This document shows positions 6,864 through 12,901 of a stretch of DNA of 12,953 bases, piece by piece. A program made the position numbers and the translations under genes. Origin of the DNA: an uncultured Candidatus Melainabacteria bacterium (lineage in GTDB: Bacteria; Cyanobacteriota; Vampirovibrionia; Gastranaerophilales; Gastranaerophilaceae); assembly GCA_934747325.1 (NCBI GenBank), contig CAKVGW010000046.1:1-12953 (forward strand). Reading direction: 5' to 3'. The notes under the pieces are model-generated. The model saw only the letters and a program-made list of their open reading frames with translations, had not been told where the DNA came from and did no database searches. Position 1 is the stretch's first letter; every line of letters starts with the position of its first letter.

Positions 6864-6908
6864 ATTAGTAAGCCTTTCAAAAGAATTAAAAACTGTGAAG
6901 AATAAGAA

Positions 6909-6937
6909 TTGACTATTTTACACAAGAACTTTACAAA
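6909..6937 (+). promoter_or_regulatory. Candidate plus-strand promoter in the 6864-7165 spacer
   Basis: TTGACT (6909-6914), a 17-bp spacer and TACAAA (6932-6937). No protein gene lies downstream on this strand until well past 7132, so if used it would make a non-coding transcript starting near 6944. The spacer also has to hold the promoter of the 6863 orphan gene on the other strand. Confidence 0.4.
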
Positions 6938-6945
6938 TATTTACT

Positions 6946-6972
6946 AAAAAAAAAAGAGCCTAATCGGCTCTT
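6946..6972 (-). terminator. Minus-strand intrinsic terminator with U10 tract
   Basis: AAGAGCC (6954-6960) and GGCTCTT (6966-6972) form a 7-bp stem with loop TAATC. On the minus strand the hairpin is followed by ten T. It lies 83 bp upstream of the 6863 start and does not end any annotated gene. The gene stopping at 7166 already has its own terminator at 7098-7132. It therefore implies a separate short minus-strand transcript from 6973-7097. Confidence 0.7.
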
Positions 6973-7097
6973 GGAATTAAGAATAGCTGGAAGTATGAAA
7001 AAGATTTAATATACTTATATTTAACTCCGATTGAGGTTATGGCGCTATTCGACAAGTCGGCAATTCGAAACTACCTAAGTGGGGGATATTTATATTG
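6973..7097 (-). ncRNA. Candidate structured small RNA between two terminators
   Basis: A 125-bp stretch with no open frame, more GC-rich than its flanks in its centre (7027-7085), and bounded by terminators on both sides. Paired segments are GAATAGC 6981-6987 with GCTATTC 7044-7050, AAGTAT 6991-6996 with ATACTT 7011-7016, and CCGATTG 7027-7033 with CAAGTCGG 7053-7060 (one bulge). The first and third pairings cross, so they form a pseudoknot or alternative folds. A minus-strand -10 (TATAAA, 7094-7089) would start the RNA near 7082. A plus-strand transcript from 6909 is the alternative. It does not match tRNA, SRP RNA or a riboswitch class I can recall. Confidence 0.4.
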
Positions 7098-7132
7098 AAA
7101 AAAGCCATGATATAAATAAATCATGACTTTTT
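7098..7132 (-). terminator. Terminator of the 7166-7924 gene
   Basis: A 13-bp stem, 7099-7111 with 7120-7132, and an 8-nt AT loop. The single non-Watson-Crick position is a G-U pair in the minus-strand RNA but a C-A mismatch in the plus-strand RNA. Six T follow on the minus strand. This polarity points to termination of the gene ending at 7166. Confidence 0.75.
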
Positions 7133-7165
7133 AAGTTATTGTTGGGCAAGTATGCCAAACCGACA

Positions 7166-7924
7166 TTACCTTATTTTATCTCCAGCTAAACCTTTTAATA
7201 AATTTTGAAAATAATTTGTAACTTGCTCTGCTAAATTATAATCTCCACCACCACTATATACATCCTGACTCCTTCTTGGCCAACCATATGGACTTCTGCT
7301 TATATCATTTGGAATTGAAACTCCTTCTTTTAATTCATATTCTCCAAGCTTTCCGTTATTTAATTGAAAACTATCTACCCATAAACGTTTGAACCCTTTT
7401 GGTTTACGTGCACAAATATATTTATTTTGTTGCGGATTGTATGAAGAAAATATTCTATCACTATCATCTAGATGCTCAGCATTTTTTTTAACAAAAGATT
7501 CCACAGCCCCATTTTTATCAGCTCGCACGATTCTATCGTAATCATGAGTTGGAGTATAAAAATGCAAAACATTTTCACCGGATTTATAATTAATAACACG
7601 CGTCATACGCACATCATTTGGTTGAATCGAAGCTATATGAGATTTTTCAGCATCTACTATTTGTTGGGCAGATTTTGGTAAACCCGCATAAAAATTATTA
7701 ATCCCGACTTTATTCTCAAAACATTCTACAATATTAGAATCTACATGGGATCGCTGAATAACTTTTTTGACAACTTTATTATTTTGATCAACAGATGTTA
7801 GCACTCTTTTACCTAGAAAAATTTTTTCAAAAACTTTCATCCCATTTTGCCTTCCTTCGCCAAGAAGTTTACCATACTTTGTAAAACCTTCTAATCCCAT
7901 TTTTCCAACATTTAAATAACCCAT
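7166..7924 (-). CDS. Orphan 252-aa soluble protein
   Basis: No family recognised. It begins MGYLNVGKMGLEGF and has no signal peptide or strong membrane helix. Visible parts are a Lys-rich N-terminal region (about 1-55), a central mixed alpha/beta region with HFYTPTHDYDRIVRADKNGAVESFVKK, aromatic stretches (FKRLWVDSFQL), and a Gly/Ser/Tyr-rich segment (RSQDVYSGGGDYNLAEQ) before a helical C terminus (VTNYFQNLLKGLAG). ATG 7924 is preferred over the TTG at 7930 because AAAGGA sits 6 bases before it, whereas it abuts the TTG; an in-frame TAG lies just upstream. It is monocistronic, with its own terminator, and bordered by repeat-rich DNA, so an accessory gene or toxin/effector-like role is possible but unsupported. 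Confidence 0.7.
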   Translation of the reverse strand: MGYLNVGKMGLEGFTKYGKLLGEGRQNGMKVFEKIFLGKRVLTSVDQNNKVVKKVIQRSHVDSNIVECFENKVGINNFYAGLPKSAQQIVDAEKSHIASIQPNDVRMTRVINYKSGENVLHFYTPTHDYDRIVRADKNGAVESFVKKNAEHLDDSDRIFSSYNPQQNKYICARKPKGFKRLWVDSFQLNNGKLGEYELKEGVSIPNDISRSPYGWPRRSQDVYSGGGDYNLAEQVTNYFQNLLKGLAGDKIR

Positions 7925-8025
7925 ATACAATCCTTTCTAGTCTACTATTGCAAACTTGTTTTACCTTCTTACCATGTAAAAGGATTAAAAAAAATGAAAA
8001 TTGCGCACTCAAGACACAATTAAGT

Positions 8026-8059
8026 CCGTCCCGTCCCGTCCCGTCCCGTCCCGTCCCGT
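8026..8059. repeat. Pentanucleotide microsatellite (CCGTC), about 6.8 copies
   Basis: Six perfect CCGTC units plus CCGT, GC-rich in a very AT-rich setting. It lies about 100 bp upstream of the 7924 start on that gene's 5' side. Such arrays change length by slippage. Confidence 0.9.
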
Positions 8060-8162
8060 AGGGCATTATGACAGTGTTTGAGACAATTGTAAAGAATTTT
8101 ATTTTTGCTTAACATTTTGCAATATTTTGTTACAAAATGTATTCGGGCGTATTCATAAAATT

Positions 8163-8264
8163 ACCCCTCTCCAAGGGAGAGGGTAGAATTTCAAGTTGAG
8201 AGTCAGCTTTTTTTTAAGACTCAAAACTTAGAAATTCGGGTGAGGGTTCAAGCCGTAAGGTGAT
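8163..8264. repeat. Palindromic interspersed repeat element (about 100 bp)
   Basis: Two nested hairpins. The first is CCCTCTCC (8165-8172) with GGAGAGGG (8176-8183). The second is a long imperfect stem of GAATTTC-AAGTT-GAGTC type between 8186 and 8236 with a T-rich loop. The right end, GGTGAGGGTTCAA (8239-8251), recurs at 3506-3531. The layout is MITE- or REP-like, with no coding capacity. Confidence 0.6.
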
Positions 8265-8362
8265 TTATATTTTTCAAATAAAAACACAGAGTGCATATTT
8301 TTAGAACATAGTTTCTTAAAAATAATAAAAGATTAAAATAGCGTACATATTTTTATAATTTA

Positions 8363-8462
8363 GATTGCTTCGTCGCCAATTGTAATCGTTACTCCTCGCA
8401 ATGACTGGGCGTCAAACTTTTTAGCGTGCCGTCGTTGCGAAGGCGATTAGCCTGAAGCAATC
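8363..8462. repeat. REP/MITE-like palindrome with 9-bp terminal inverted repeats
   Basis: Outer arms are GATTGCTTC (8363-8371) and GAAGCAATC (8454-8462). Inner arms are CTCGCAATGAC (8395-8405) and, in inverted form, GTCGTTGCGAAG (8431-8442). The GTCATTGCGAG / GAAGCAATCC word pair is, from memory, common in interspersed palindromes of many bacterial genomes. Mismatches in the inner arms suggest an old copy. Confidence 0.6.
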
Positions 8463-8516
8463 CAGCCTTCTATTTACTATTATCTTTAATCTTCATATAG
8501 AATTTCTATTTTAGCA

Positions 8517-8546
8517 TTATAAAAGGCGCGTCTAAAGACGCGCCTT
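8517..8546 (-). terminator. GC-rich terminator downstream of the ribosomal cluster
   Basis: Perfect 10-bp stem AAGGCGCGTC (8523-8532) with GACGCGCCTT (8537-8546) and a tetraloop. On the minus strand the stem runs into TTTTATAAT. It is the first convincing terminator after rpsN, about 200 bp beyond its stop, and directly follows the 33-codon remnant. Confidence 0.7.
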
Positions 8547-8564
8547 AAAATTATTTATCAGTTT

Positions 8565-8666
8565 TCACTGAATATTACTCACCAAATCGGTAACCATTCT
8601 TACCAAACTTCTATCTAGCAACCTTGTAGCCACACTTTGAGGATGACCTGTAATAAAAATCTTAAC
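8565..8666 (-). pseudogene. 33-codon gene remnant after rpsN
   Basis: On the minus strand an open stretch reads VKIFITGHPQSVATRLL followed by DRSLVRMVTDLVSNIQ and TGA. It looks like real protein, with balanced composition and an amphipathic helix at the end. It has no ATG, GTG or TTG start; an in-frame TAA precedes it at 8667-8669. It lies just ahead of the terminator at 8517-8546. It is best read as the 3' end of a gene whose 5' part was lost. I cannot name the family; no match to S8 or L6 was seen. Confidence 0.35.
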
Positions 8667-8715
8667 TTATATTTTATTCACCTATGTCATCCGACAATGT
8701 GTTCTTTTCTTTTTG

Positions 8716-8748
8716 GTTACTTTTTCTTTTTAGCAAAGAAAAAGTAAC
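8716..8748. other. 14-bp perfect hairpin overlapping the rpsN stop codon
   Basis: GTTACTTTTTCTTT (8716-8729) and AAAGAAAAAGTAAC (8735-8748) pair perfectly around TTAGC. The last base of the rpsN stop codon is in the stem. On the minus strand no T tract follows (the next bases are CAAAAAGAAAAG), so it is more likely an mRNA 3'-end or processing structure, or a repeat, than a standard terminator. Confidence 0.7.
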
Positions 8749-8954
8749 TACCAGCTAGCTTTAGTTACGCCAGGTAATAAACCTTGGTGAGCCATTTTTC
8801 TTAAACAAATTCTGCACAAGCCGAAATCTCTGTGGAAGCCGTGAGGTCTACCGCAGATGCTGCATCTGTTGTGAAGTCTAACTTTTGGGTATTTACCCTT
8901 AGCAGCTAATAATTCTCTTGCGTGTTCTTTGTTTATCATCGCTTTTTTAGCCAT
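8748..8954 (-). CDS. rpsN: 30S ribosomal protein S14, zinc-binding type
   Basis: A 68-residue protein. It has CSIC (31-34) and CRIC (47-50), the four zinc ligands of the C+ form, and the usual ending [11 protein letters not shown]. The [17 protein letters not shown] core is typical. It is about 7 residues longer than the common 61-residue form because of the N-terminal [13 protein letters not shown] stretch. It assembles late into the 30S head near S3, S10 and S19. AAAGGAG precedes the ATG. It is the last gene of the cluster in this window; S8, L6, L18 and S5 do not follow, and a hairpin starts on its stop codon. Confidence 0.95.
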   Translation of the reverse strand: MAKKAMINKEHARELLAAKGKYPKVRLHNRCSICGRPHGFHRDFGLCRICLRKMAHQGLLPGVTKASW

Positions 8955-9022
8955 GATTTTCTCCTTTATTACAAATAATTTTCTAACTATTTAGTTTGCA
9001 TAATCGGGATTAAAAAATCCAT

Positions 9023-9586
9023 CTATGCTTGTTTGTTCATACCTTTGAATGGCATACCCAATAATCTTAACAATTCTCTTGCTTCATCATCAGTATGAGC
9101 AGTTGTGATAACAGATACGTTCATACCTTTTACCAAATCAACTTCTTCATAAGTGATTTCAGGGAACAAAGATTGTTCTTTTAGACCAAGAGTATAGTTA
9201 CCTCTGCCATCGAAACTCTTAGCAGAAATACCTCTAAAGTCACGAATACGAGGAAGAACAACGCAGATTAACTTTTGCAAGAAATCATACATTCTTTCAC
9301 CACGTAAAGTAACCATAGCACCAACCGGCATACCTTCTCTCAATTTGTAAGAAGCGATTGATTTTTTAGCTTTAGTAACCAAAGCTTTTTGACCTGCAAT
9401 CTTAGTCAATTGAGCTTGAATAGCGTCAGCGATTTTTGAGTTGTGAGAAGCTTCACCAACACCCATGTTCAAAACGATTTTGTGAAGTTTAGGAATCATC
9501 ATGTCATTTTTGTAACCGAATTTTTCCTTAAGTGCTGCTTTTACTTCTTCATCATATTTTGCTTTTAAGCTTTTTGTTCTTGTCAT
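9023..9586 (-). CDS. rplE: 50S ribosomal protein L5
   Basis: A 187-residue protein with the expected order of L5 signatures: an N-terminal helix, [71 protein letters not shown] and the C-terminal [15 protein letters not shown]. It binds 5S rRNA and forms part of the central protuberance. AAGGA lies 7 bases before the ATG. The gene is preceded by a roughly 100-bp gap that carries a possible internal promoter, and followed by a 68-bp gap to rpsN. Confidence 0.97.
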   Translation of the reverse strand: MTRTKSLKAKYDEEVKAALKEKFGYKNDMMIPKLHKIVLNMGVGEASHNSKIADAIQAQLTKIAGQKALVTKAKKSIASYKLREGMPVGAMVTLRGERMYDFLQKLICVVLPRIRDFRGISAKSFDGRGNYTLGLKEQSLFPEITYEEVDLVKGMNVSVITTAHTDDEARELLRLLGMPFKGMNKQA

Positions 9587-9670
9587 TTTTCTTTTCCTTC
9601 TATTATGACGGAATTAGTATCGAGTTAATACGGAATAATAATCGCGGAGTAGCTTATCCCTCTTTGGCAT

Positions 9671-9698
9671 ATTATATCCGCCTCATACTAAGCGTCTA
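9671..9698 (-). promoter_or_regulatory. Candidate internal promoter before rplE-rpsN
   Basis: On the minus strand, TAGACG (9698-9693), 16 bp and TATAAT (9676-9671). The -10 is perfect and the -35 matches 4 of 6. The -35 lies in the last codons of rplX. A start near 9664 would give a roughly 78-nt leader to rplE. Confidence 0.35.
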
Positions 9699-10023
9699 GT
9701 TGTTCACCACATTTTTTGCAAACGCGAACTTTTTTACCGTCCACAGTTGCGTGTTTAATTCTGGTAGGCTTTTCGCAGCTAGGGCATACAACCATTACGT
9801 TAGATGAATCAAGAGGTGCTTCCTTCTTAATCAATCCACCTTGGATACCGTATGCAGGGTTAGCTTTTGTAGCCTTAGTAATCATATTTACACCTTCTAC
9901 AACAACTTGGTTTTCTGAAGGCATAGATTTTTTTACGTTACCTGTTTTTCCTTTATCCTTGCCTGCTGTGATGATAACTCTATCACCTGTTTTTACATGC
10001 AAGCTTTTTTTATTGTCTGTCAT
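9688..10023 (-). CDS. rplX: 50S ribosomal protein L24
   Basis: A 111-residue protein. The KOW motif is in VKTGDRVIITAGKDKGKTGNV (about 10-30), followed by VVVEGVNMITK and GGLIKKEAPLDSSNVMVVCP. The C-terminal extension carries CPSC (80-83) and CKKC (102-105), a possible four-Cys zinc site found in many longer bacterial L24 proteins. It is an early assembly protein at the exit-tunnel side of 23S rRNA. GGAG lies 7 bases before the ATG. It is separated from rplN by a 90-bp gap with a hairpin, more than usual in this operon. Confidence 0.96.
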   Translation of the reverse strand: MTDNKKSLHVKTGDRVIITAGKDKGKTGNVKKSMPSENQVVVEGVNMITKATKANPAYGIQGGLIKKEAPLDSSNVMVVCPSCEKPTRIKHATVDGKKVRVCKKCGEQLDA

Positions 10024-10061
10024 TTCTATTCTCCGTTAAATTTTTGGATTTTATCCTTTTT

Positions 10062-10091
10062 CGTGAGCGGAAGTCTTTTAACTTCATCACG
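10062..10091. other. Hairpin in the rplN-rplX gap
   Basis: Composite stem: CGTGA (10062-10066) with TCACG (10087-10091) and GAAGT (10070-10074) with ACTTC (10081-10085), joined by a small internal loop. No T tract follows on the minus strand, so it is more likely an mRNA stability or processing element than a terminator. Confidence 0.5.
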
Positions 10092-10113
10092 ACCTTTGTG
10101 CCACCATTAACGC

Positions 10114-10482
10114 CTAAATAACTTCAGGAGCTAATGAAACAATCTTCATGAAGTTTTTATCACGAAGTTCTCTAGCTACAGGTCCGAATACACGAGTACC
10201 ACGAGGGTTGCCGTCTTTGTTAATGATTACAGCTGCGTTTTCGTCAAATCTGATTACAGAACCGTCAGCACGTTTGATATCGTGTTTTGTTCTAACGATA
10301 ACTGCTTTAACAACTTCAGATTTTTTAACTGTCATGTTAGGAGATGCATCCTTAACAGTTGCAACAACAACATCACCAACAGCTGCAAATTTTTTATTTG
10401 AGCTTCCCATTACACGGATAACTAATAATTCTTTAGCACCTGTATTATCTGCTACTACTAGTCTTGTTTCTTGTTGTATCAT
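10114..10482 (-). CDS. rplN: 50S ribosomal protein L14
   Basis: A 122-residue protein from ATG 10482, the family's standard length, starting [19 protein letters not shown]. Other signatures are [33 protein letters not shown] and [17 protein letters not shown]. It binds 23S rRNA at the inter-subunit face and contacts L19. An upstream in-frame ATG at 10527 would add 15 residues with no family counterpart and would have to be translated across a strong hairpin. AAGGA and ACGGAA precede ATG 10482. The 116-bp gap upstream holds two hairpins. Confidence 0.97.
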   Translation of the reverse strand: MIQQETRLVVADNTGAKELLVIRVMGSSNKKFAAVGDVVVATVKDASPNMTVKKSEVVKAVIVRTKHDIKRADGSVIRFDENAAVIINKDGNPRGTRVFGPVARELRDKNFMKIVSLAPEVI

Positions 10483-10504
10483 TTTTCCGTTTCCTTTTTT
10501 TGAT

Positions 10505-10528
10505 GTTGGGGTTAATTGTAACCCCAAC
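10505..10528. other. Hairpin upstream of rplN
   Basis: Perfect 10-bp stem GTTGGGGTTA (10505-10514) with TAACCCCAAC (10519-10528) and a 4-nt loop, ending about 10 bases before the rplN ribosome site on the minus strand. A second, weaker stem is at 10553-10575. It could be a processing site or an insulator between rpsQ and rplN translation. Confidence 0.6.
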
Positions 10529-10598
10529 TTACTTAGTTTTTCTCTCTGTCCATGAAGCTTATGCGTTAAACTTCACCCCGAGAGCCTTAATTCAATTA

Positions 10599-10844
10599 CT
10601 ACTTAGCTTTTTCTACGATAGATTCAACAACCCATCTTTTATCGCCTGAAATTGGTCTTGATTCGATAATTCTAACGATATCGCCAACACCACATTCATT
10701 CTTTTCATCATGAGCTTTGTAGTTTTTGTTGAATTCAATAATTTTCTTATATTTAGGGTGTGGTTCATAAGACGCAACTTTAACAACTACTGTCTTATCC
10801 ATTTTGTCACTGATAACTACACCTTGTTTTTCTTTCTTAGGCAT
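10599..10844 (-). CDS. rpsQ: 30S ribosomal protein S17
   Basis: An 81-residue OB-fold protein. It has the S17 signatures GVVISDKMDKTVVVKV, HPKYKKIIEFNKNYKAHDEKNECGVGDIVRI and ESRPISGDKRWVVESIVEKAK. It is a primary 16S rRNA binder at the lower body. Its ATG overlaps the rpmC stop by 8 bp and its GAGGTG ribosome site lies inside rpmC, so translation is coupled. Length is normal. Confidence 0.97.
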   Translation of the reverse strand: MPKKEKQGVVISDKMDKTVVVKVASYEPHPKYKKIIEFNKNYKAHDEKNECGVGDIVRIIESRPISGDKRWVVESIVEKAK

Positions 10845-11034
10845 TTGACACCTCTTTTTCTCTAATTACAGTTTTTGCTTGAGCGATTAAACGTTTTGTT
10901 TTAGAAATCTCAGCAGTATTTTCTAATTTATGCATTGATTTTTTGATTCTGCAATCAAGTAATTGTTTTTTAGAATCAACAACAAATTGTTTTAACTCAT
11001 CAACTGTTTTTTCACGCATTTCACTTAATTTCAT
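10837..11034 (-). CDS. rpmC: 50S ribosomal protein L29
   Basis: A 65-residue two-helix protein starting MKLSEMREKTVDELKQFV, with KKQLLDCRIKKSMHKLENTAEISKTKRLIAQAKTVIREKE, the regular L29 pattern. It lies near the polypeptide exit tunnel, next to L23. AAAGGA lies about 11 bases upstream of the ATG. It follows rplP by 21 bp and overlaps rpsQ. Confidence 0.96.
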   Translation of the reverse strand: MKLSEMREKTVDELKQFVVDSKKQLLDCRIKKSMHKLENTAEISKTKRLIAQAKTVIREKEVSNA

Positions 11035-11055
11035 TGTTATATTTTCCTTTAAATA

Positions 11056-11469
11056 TTATACAGATTCCTTTTCGATAACCTTAACTTTAATAGGAAGTTT
11101 TTGTGCTGCCAACTCTAAAGCGTTAATAGCAACTGCTCTATCAAAGTAATCAAGTTCAAACAAGATTCTGTTTGGTTTTACAACTGATACCCAGTATTCT
11201 ACGTTACCTTTACCTGAACCCATACGAGTTTCAGCAGGTTTTGCAGTAATTGGTTTATCTGGGAATATTTTAATCCAAACGTTACCGCCACGTTTGATTT
11301 CACGAGTCATAGCACGTCTTGCTGCTTCAATCTGACGGCTTGTAATCCAGCCAGGTTCAAGAGCTTTTAACGCATAACGACCAAATTCGAACTGAGTACC
11401 TCTAGTTTCGGTACCTTTCATTCTACCTTTCATCATCTTGCGGTATTTTGTCTTTTTTGGCATTAACAT
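11056..11469 (-). CDS. rplP: 50S ribosomal protein L16
   Basis: A 137-residue protein starting [19 protein letters not shown]. Signatures are [55 protein letters not shown] and the C-terminal [16 protein letters not shown]. It helps organise the A-site region of the 50S subunit. AGGAGA 8 bases upstream supports the first ATG over the Met at codon 3. Length is normal. Confidence 0.97.
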   Translation of the reverse strand: MLMPKKTKYRKMMKGRMKGTETRGTQFEFGRYALKALEPGWITSRQIEAARRAMTREIKRGGNVWIKIFPDKPITAKPAETRMGSGKGNVEYWVSVVKPNRILFELDYFDRAVAINALELAAQKLPIKVKVIEKESV

Positions 11470-11491
11470 TATATTGTTCTCCTGTTATTTA

Positions 11492-12223
11492 CTATTTTGT
11501 TTCTACAGGTCTGCGTTTTCCACGTCTACCGTTGAAACGTTCGCCTGATGAGTTCTTTGAGTCTTTTGATTTGATGTTCATGTCTGCTTTTTCACCAGGC
11601 ATTAAATTGCCTTTGAAAATCCAAACTTTAACACCAATCTTACCCATGATTGTATCTGCTTCTGTGAAACCATAGTCAACGTCAGCTCTTAGAGTTTGAA
11701 GAGGAATTCTTCCTTCTTTTGCCCATTCGCTTCTTGCAATTTCAGCACCGCCCAAACGACCTGATACCATAATTTTGATACCTTGTGCGCCTGCACGCAT
11801 TGTTCTTTGCATAGCTTGTTTCATTGCACGTCTGAATGCAATACGTTTTTCAAGCTGTTGAGCTACAGATTCAGCTACCAATAAAGCATCAACATCAATT
11901 CTAGCAACTTCAACCACATTGATGATTACCGGTTTGCCTAAATATTTTGAAACTTCTGCTTTAAGTTCTTCAATACCTTGACCGCCTCTACCAACTACGA
12001 TACCAGGTTTAGCTGTTACAACAGTAATTGTTAAGCTTTGAGATTTTCTATCAATCAAGATATTTGCAACACCTGCTGCATATAATTTCTTTTTAACAAA
12101 TTTTCTAATTTTAGCATCTTCTGCTACGAATCCAGCATAATCTTTAATCTTAGCAAACCATGTGCTTGACCAAGGTCTGATTACACCTACTCTAAATCCG
12201 GTTGGATGTGTTTTTTGTCCCAT
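11492..12223 (-). CDS. rpsC: 30S ribosomal protein S3
   Basis: A 243-residue protein from ATG 12223, giving the universal start [13 protein letters not shown]. It has a type-2 KH domain with [13 protein letters not shown] (GRGG at about 78-81), then the C-terminal S3 domain with [14 protein letters not shown] and [20 protein letters not shown], and a basic tail ending [12 protein letters not shown]. It lines the mRNA entry channel. The open frame continues upstream to 12253 and would overlap rplV. The ATG at 12223 is preceded by GAGGAAATAAGGAA and has the family's standard N terminus, so it is chosen, leaving a 13-bp gap after rplV. Confidence 0.97.
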   Translation of the reverse strand: MGQKTHPTGFRVGVIRPWSSTWFAKIKDYAGFVAEDAKIRKFVKKKLYAAGVANILIDRKSQSLTITVVTAKPGIVVGRGGQGIEELKAEVSKYLGKPVIINVVEVARIDVDALLVAESVAQQLEKRIAFRRAMKQAMQRTMRAGAQGIKIMVSGRLGGAEIARSEWAKEGRIPLQTLRADVDYGFTEADTIMGKIGVKVWIFKGNLMPGEKADMNIKSKDSKNSSGERFNGRRGKRRPVETK

Positions 12224-12236
12224 TTCCTTATTTCCT

Positions 12237-12575
12237 CTATTTTGCTGTATCACTTACTTTAATTGTGAGGTGAGATGTACGTTTGAGTCTCTTGTATATA
12301 CGACCTTGCGCTCTTGGTTTACCTCTTTTGTATGTTACGCTTTCATCTGCAAAAATTTCAGAAACTTTTAAAGAATCGGATTTTACGCCTGCTTGTTCAA
12401 AAGCATTTGCAGCAGCTGCCTTTAAGTTCTTTTCAACAACTTTAGCTGCAAAGTATGGCATAAAACGTAACATATCAAGAGCTTCATTAACAGACTTACC
12501 TCTAACTTCGTTGATTACTCTACGAAGTTTTCTAGCTGTCATTTTTATGTTTGTTTGTCTTGCTTTAGCTTCCAT
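12237..12575 (-). CDS. rplV: 50S ribosomal protein L22
   Basis: A 112-residue protein. Signatures are [22 protein letters not shown], then [11 protein letters not shown] and the tunnel-lining hairpin and C terminus [26 protein letters not shown]. The tip of its hairpin reaches the polypeptide exit tunnel. AAGGAAAAT precedes the ATG. It is 47 bp downstream of rpsS and 13 bp upstream of rpsC in the conserved S10-type order. Confidence 0.97.
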   Translation of the reverse strand: MEAKARQTNIKMTARKLRRVINEVRGKSVNEALDMLRFMPYFAAKVVEKNLKAAAANAFEQAGVKSDSLKVSEIFADESVTYKRGKPRAQGRIYKRLKRTSHLTIKVSDTAK

Positions 12576-12622
12576 TTTTATTTTCCTTATTTCTTTTTAA
12601 TTAATTCTTAATCAAAAACCGA

Positions 12623-12901
12623 CTATTTACGTTTAGCTGTCTTATCTGCAGCGTGACCTCTGTATAGTCTTGTCGGTGCGAATTCGCCCAGTTTATGTCC
12701 AATCATTTGTTCTGTAACATATACCGGAACATGTGTTTTACCGTTGTGAACGGCAATTGTGTGTCCCAACATATCAGGAATAATCATGGATGCTCTTGAC
12801 CAAGTCTTAACAACTTTCTTTTCTGAATTTTCATTCATTTTGTTAATTTTCTTTTGAAGAGCTTCTTCTACATATGGGCCCTTTTTTAATGAACGTGCCA
12901 T
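12623..12901 (-). CDS. rpsS: 30S ribosomal protein S19
   Basis: A 92-residue protein starting [19 protein letters not shown]. Signatures are [51 protein letters not shown] and a basic tail ending TAKRK. It sits in the 30S head with S13. AAGGAG lies 8 bases before the ATG. In this operon rplB normally comes before it; only about 50 non-coding bases remain to the window edge, so rplB would lie outside. Confidence 0.97.
   Translation of the reverse strand: MARSLKKGPYVEEALQKKINKMNENSEKKVVKTWSRASMIIPDMLGHTIAVHNGKTHVPVYVTEQMIGHKLGEFAPTRLYRGHAADKTAKRK

Larger units (their letters stand above)
7925..8747. other. 823-bp spacer without an intact gene
   Basis: This spacer separates the orphan gene from the ribosomal cluster. 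In order it holds a (CCGTC)n microsatellite, an odd-sized AT palindrome (ATTTTGT-T-ACAAAAT, 8124-8138), two palindromic repeat elements, a GC-rich terminator, a 33-codon remnant and a hairpin on the rpsN stop. The longest open frame, 65 codons from 8066, is a by-product of the microsatellite and overlaps the orphan gene. Nothing recognisable was seen at 8265-8362 or 8463-8518. Confidence 0.8.

Noticed and set aside
7027..7085. tRNA or known riboswitch in the GC-richer patch
   Set aside because: No cloverleaf, T-loop context or riboswitch consensus could be fitted; left as an unassigned structured RNA candidate.
8026..8059. CRISPR array
   Set aside because: Five-base tandem units without spacers; no direct repeats with unique spacers anywhere in the window.
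7869..8066. 65-codon frame starting MPYGTGRDGTGRD
   Set aside because: It is the microsatellite translated, has no ribosome site and runs into the orphan gene in another frame.
7924..8066. Phase variation of the 7924 gene by slippage of the CCGTC repeat
   Set aside because: One extra unit would bring ATG 8066 into frame, but an in-frame TAG just ahead of the 7924 ribosome site blocks any fusion.
8523..8546. Link between the GACGCGCC word in this terminator and the same word in the 1-168 repeat
   Set aside because: The shared word is short and the contexts are unrelated; probably chance.
8641..8692. GGATGAC / GTCATCC inverted repeat as a further repeat element
   Set aside because: Only 7 bp of arm with a 38-bp loop, inside and beside the gene remnant; too weak.
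10148..10555. 135-codon frame antisense to rplN, and similar antisense frames along the ribosomal genes
   Set aside because: Typical shadows of codon-biased genes; no ribosome sites and no protein-like features.
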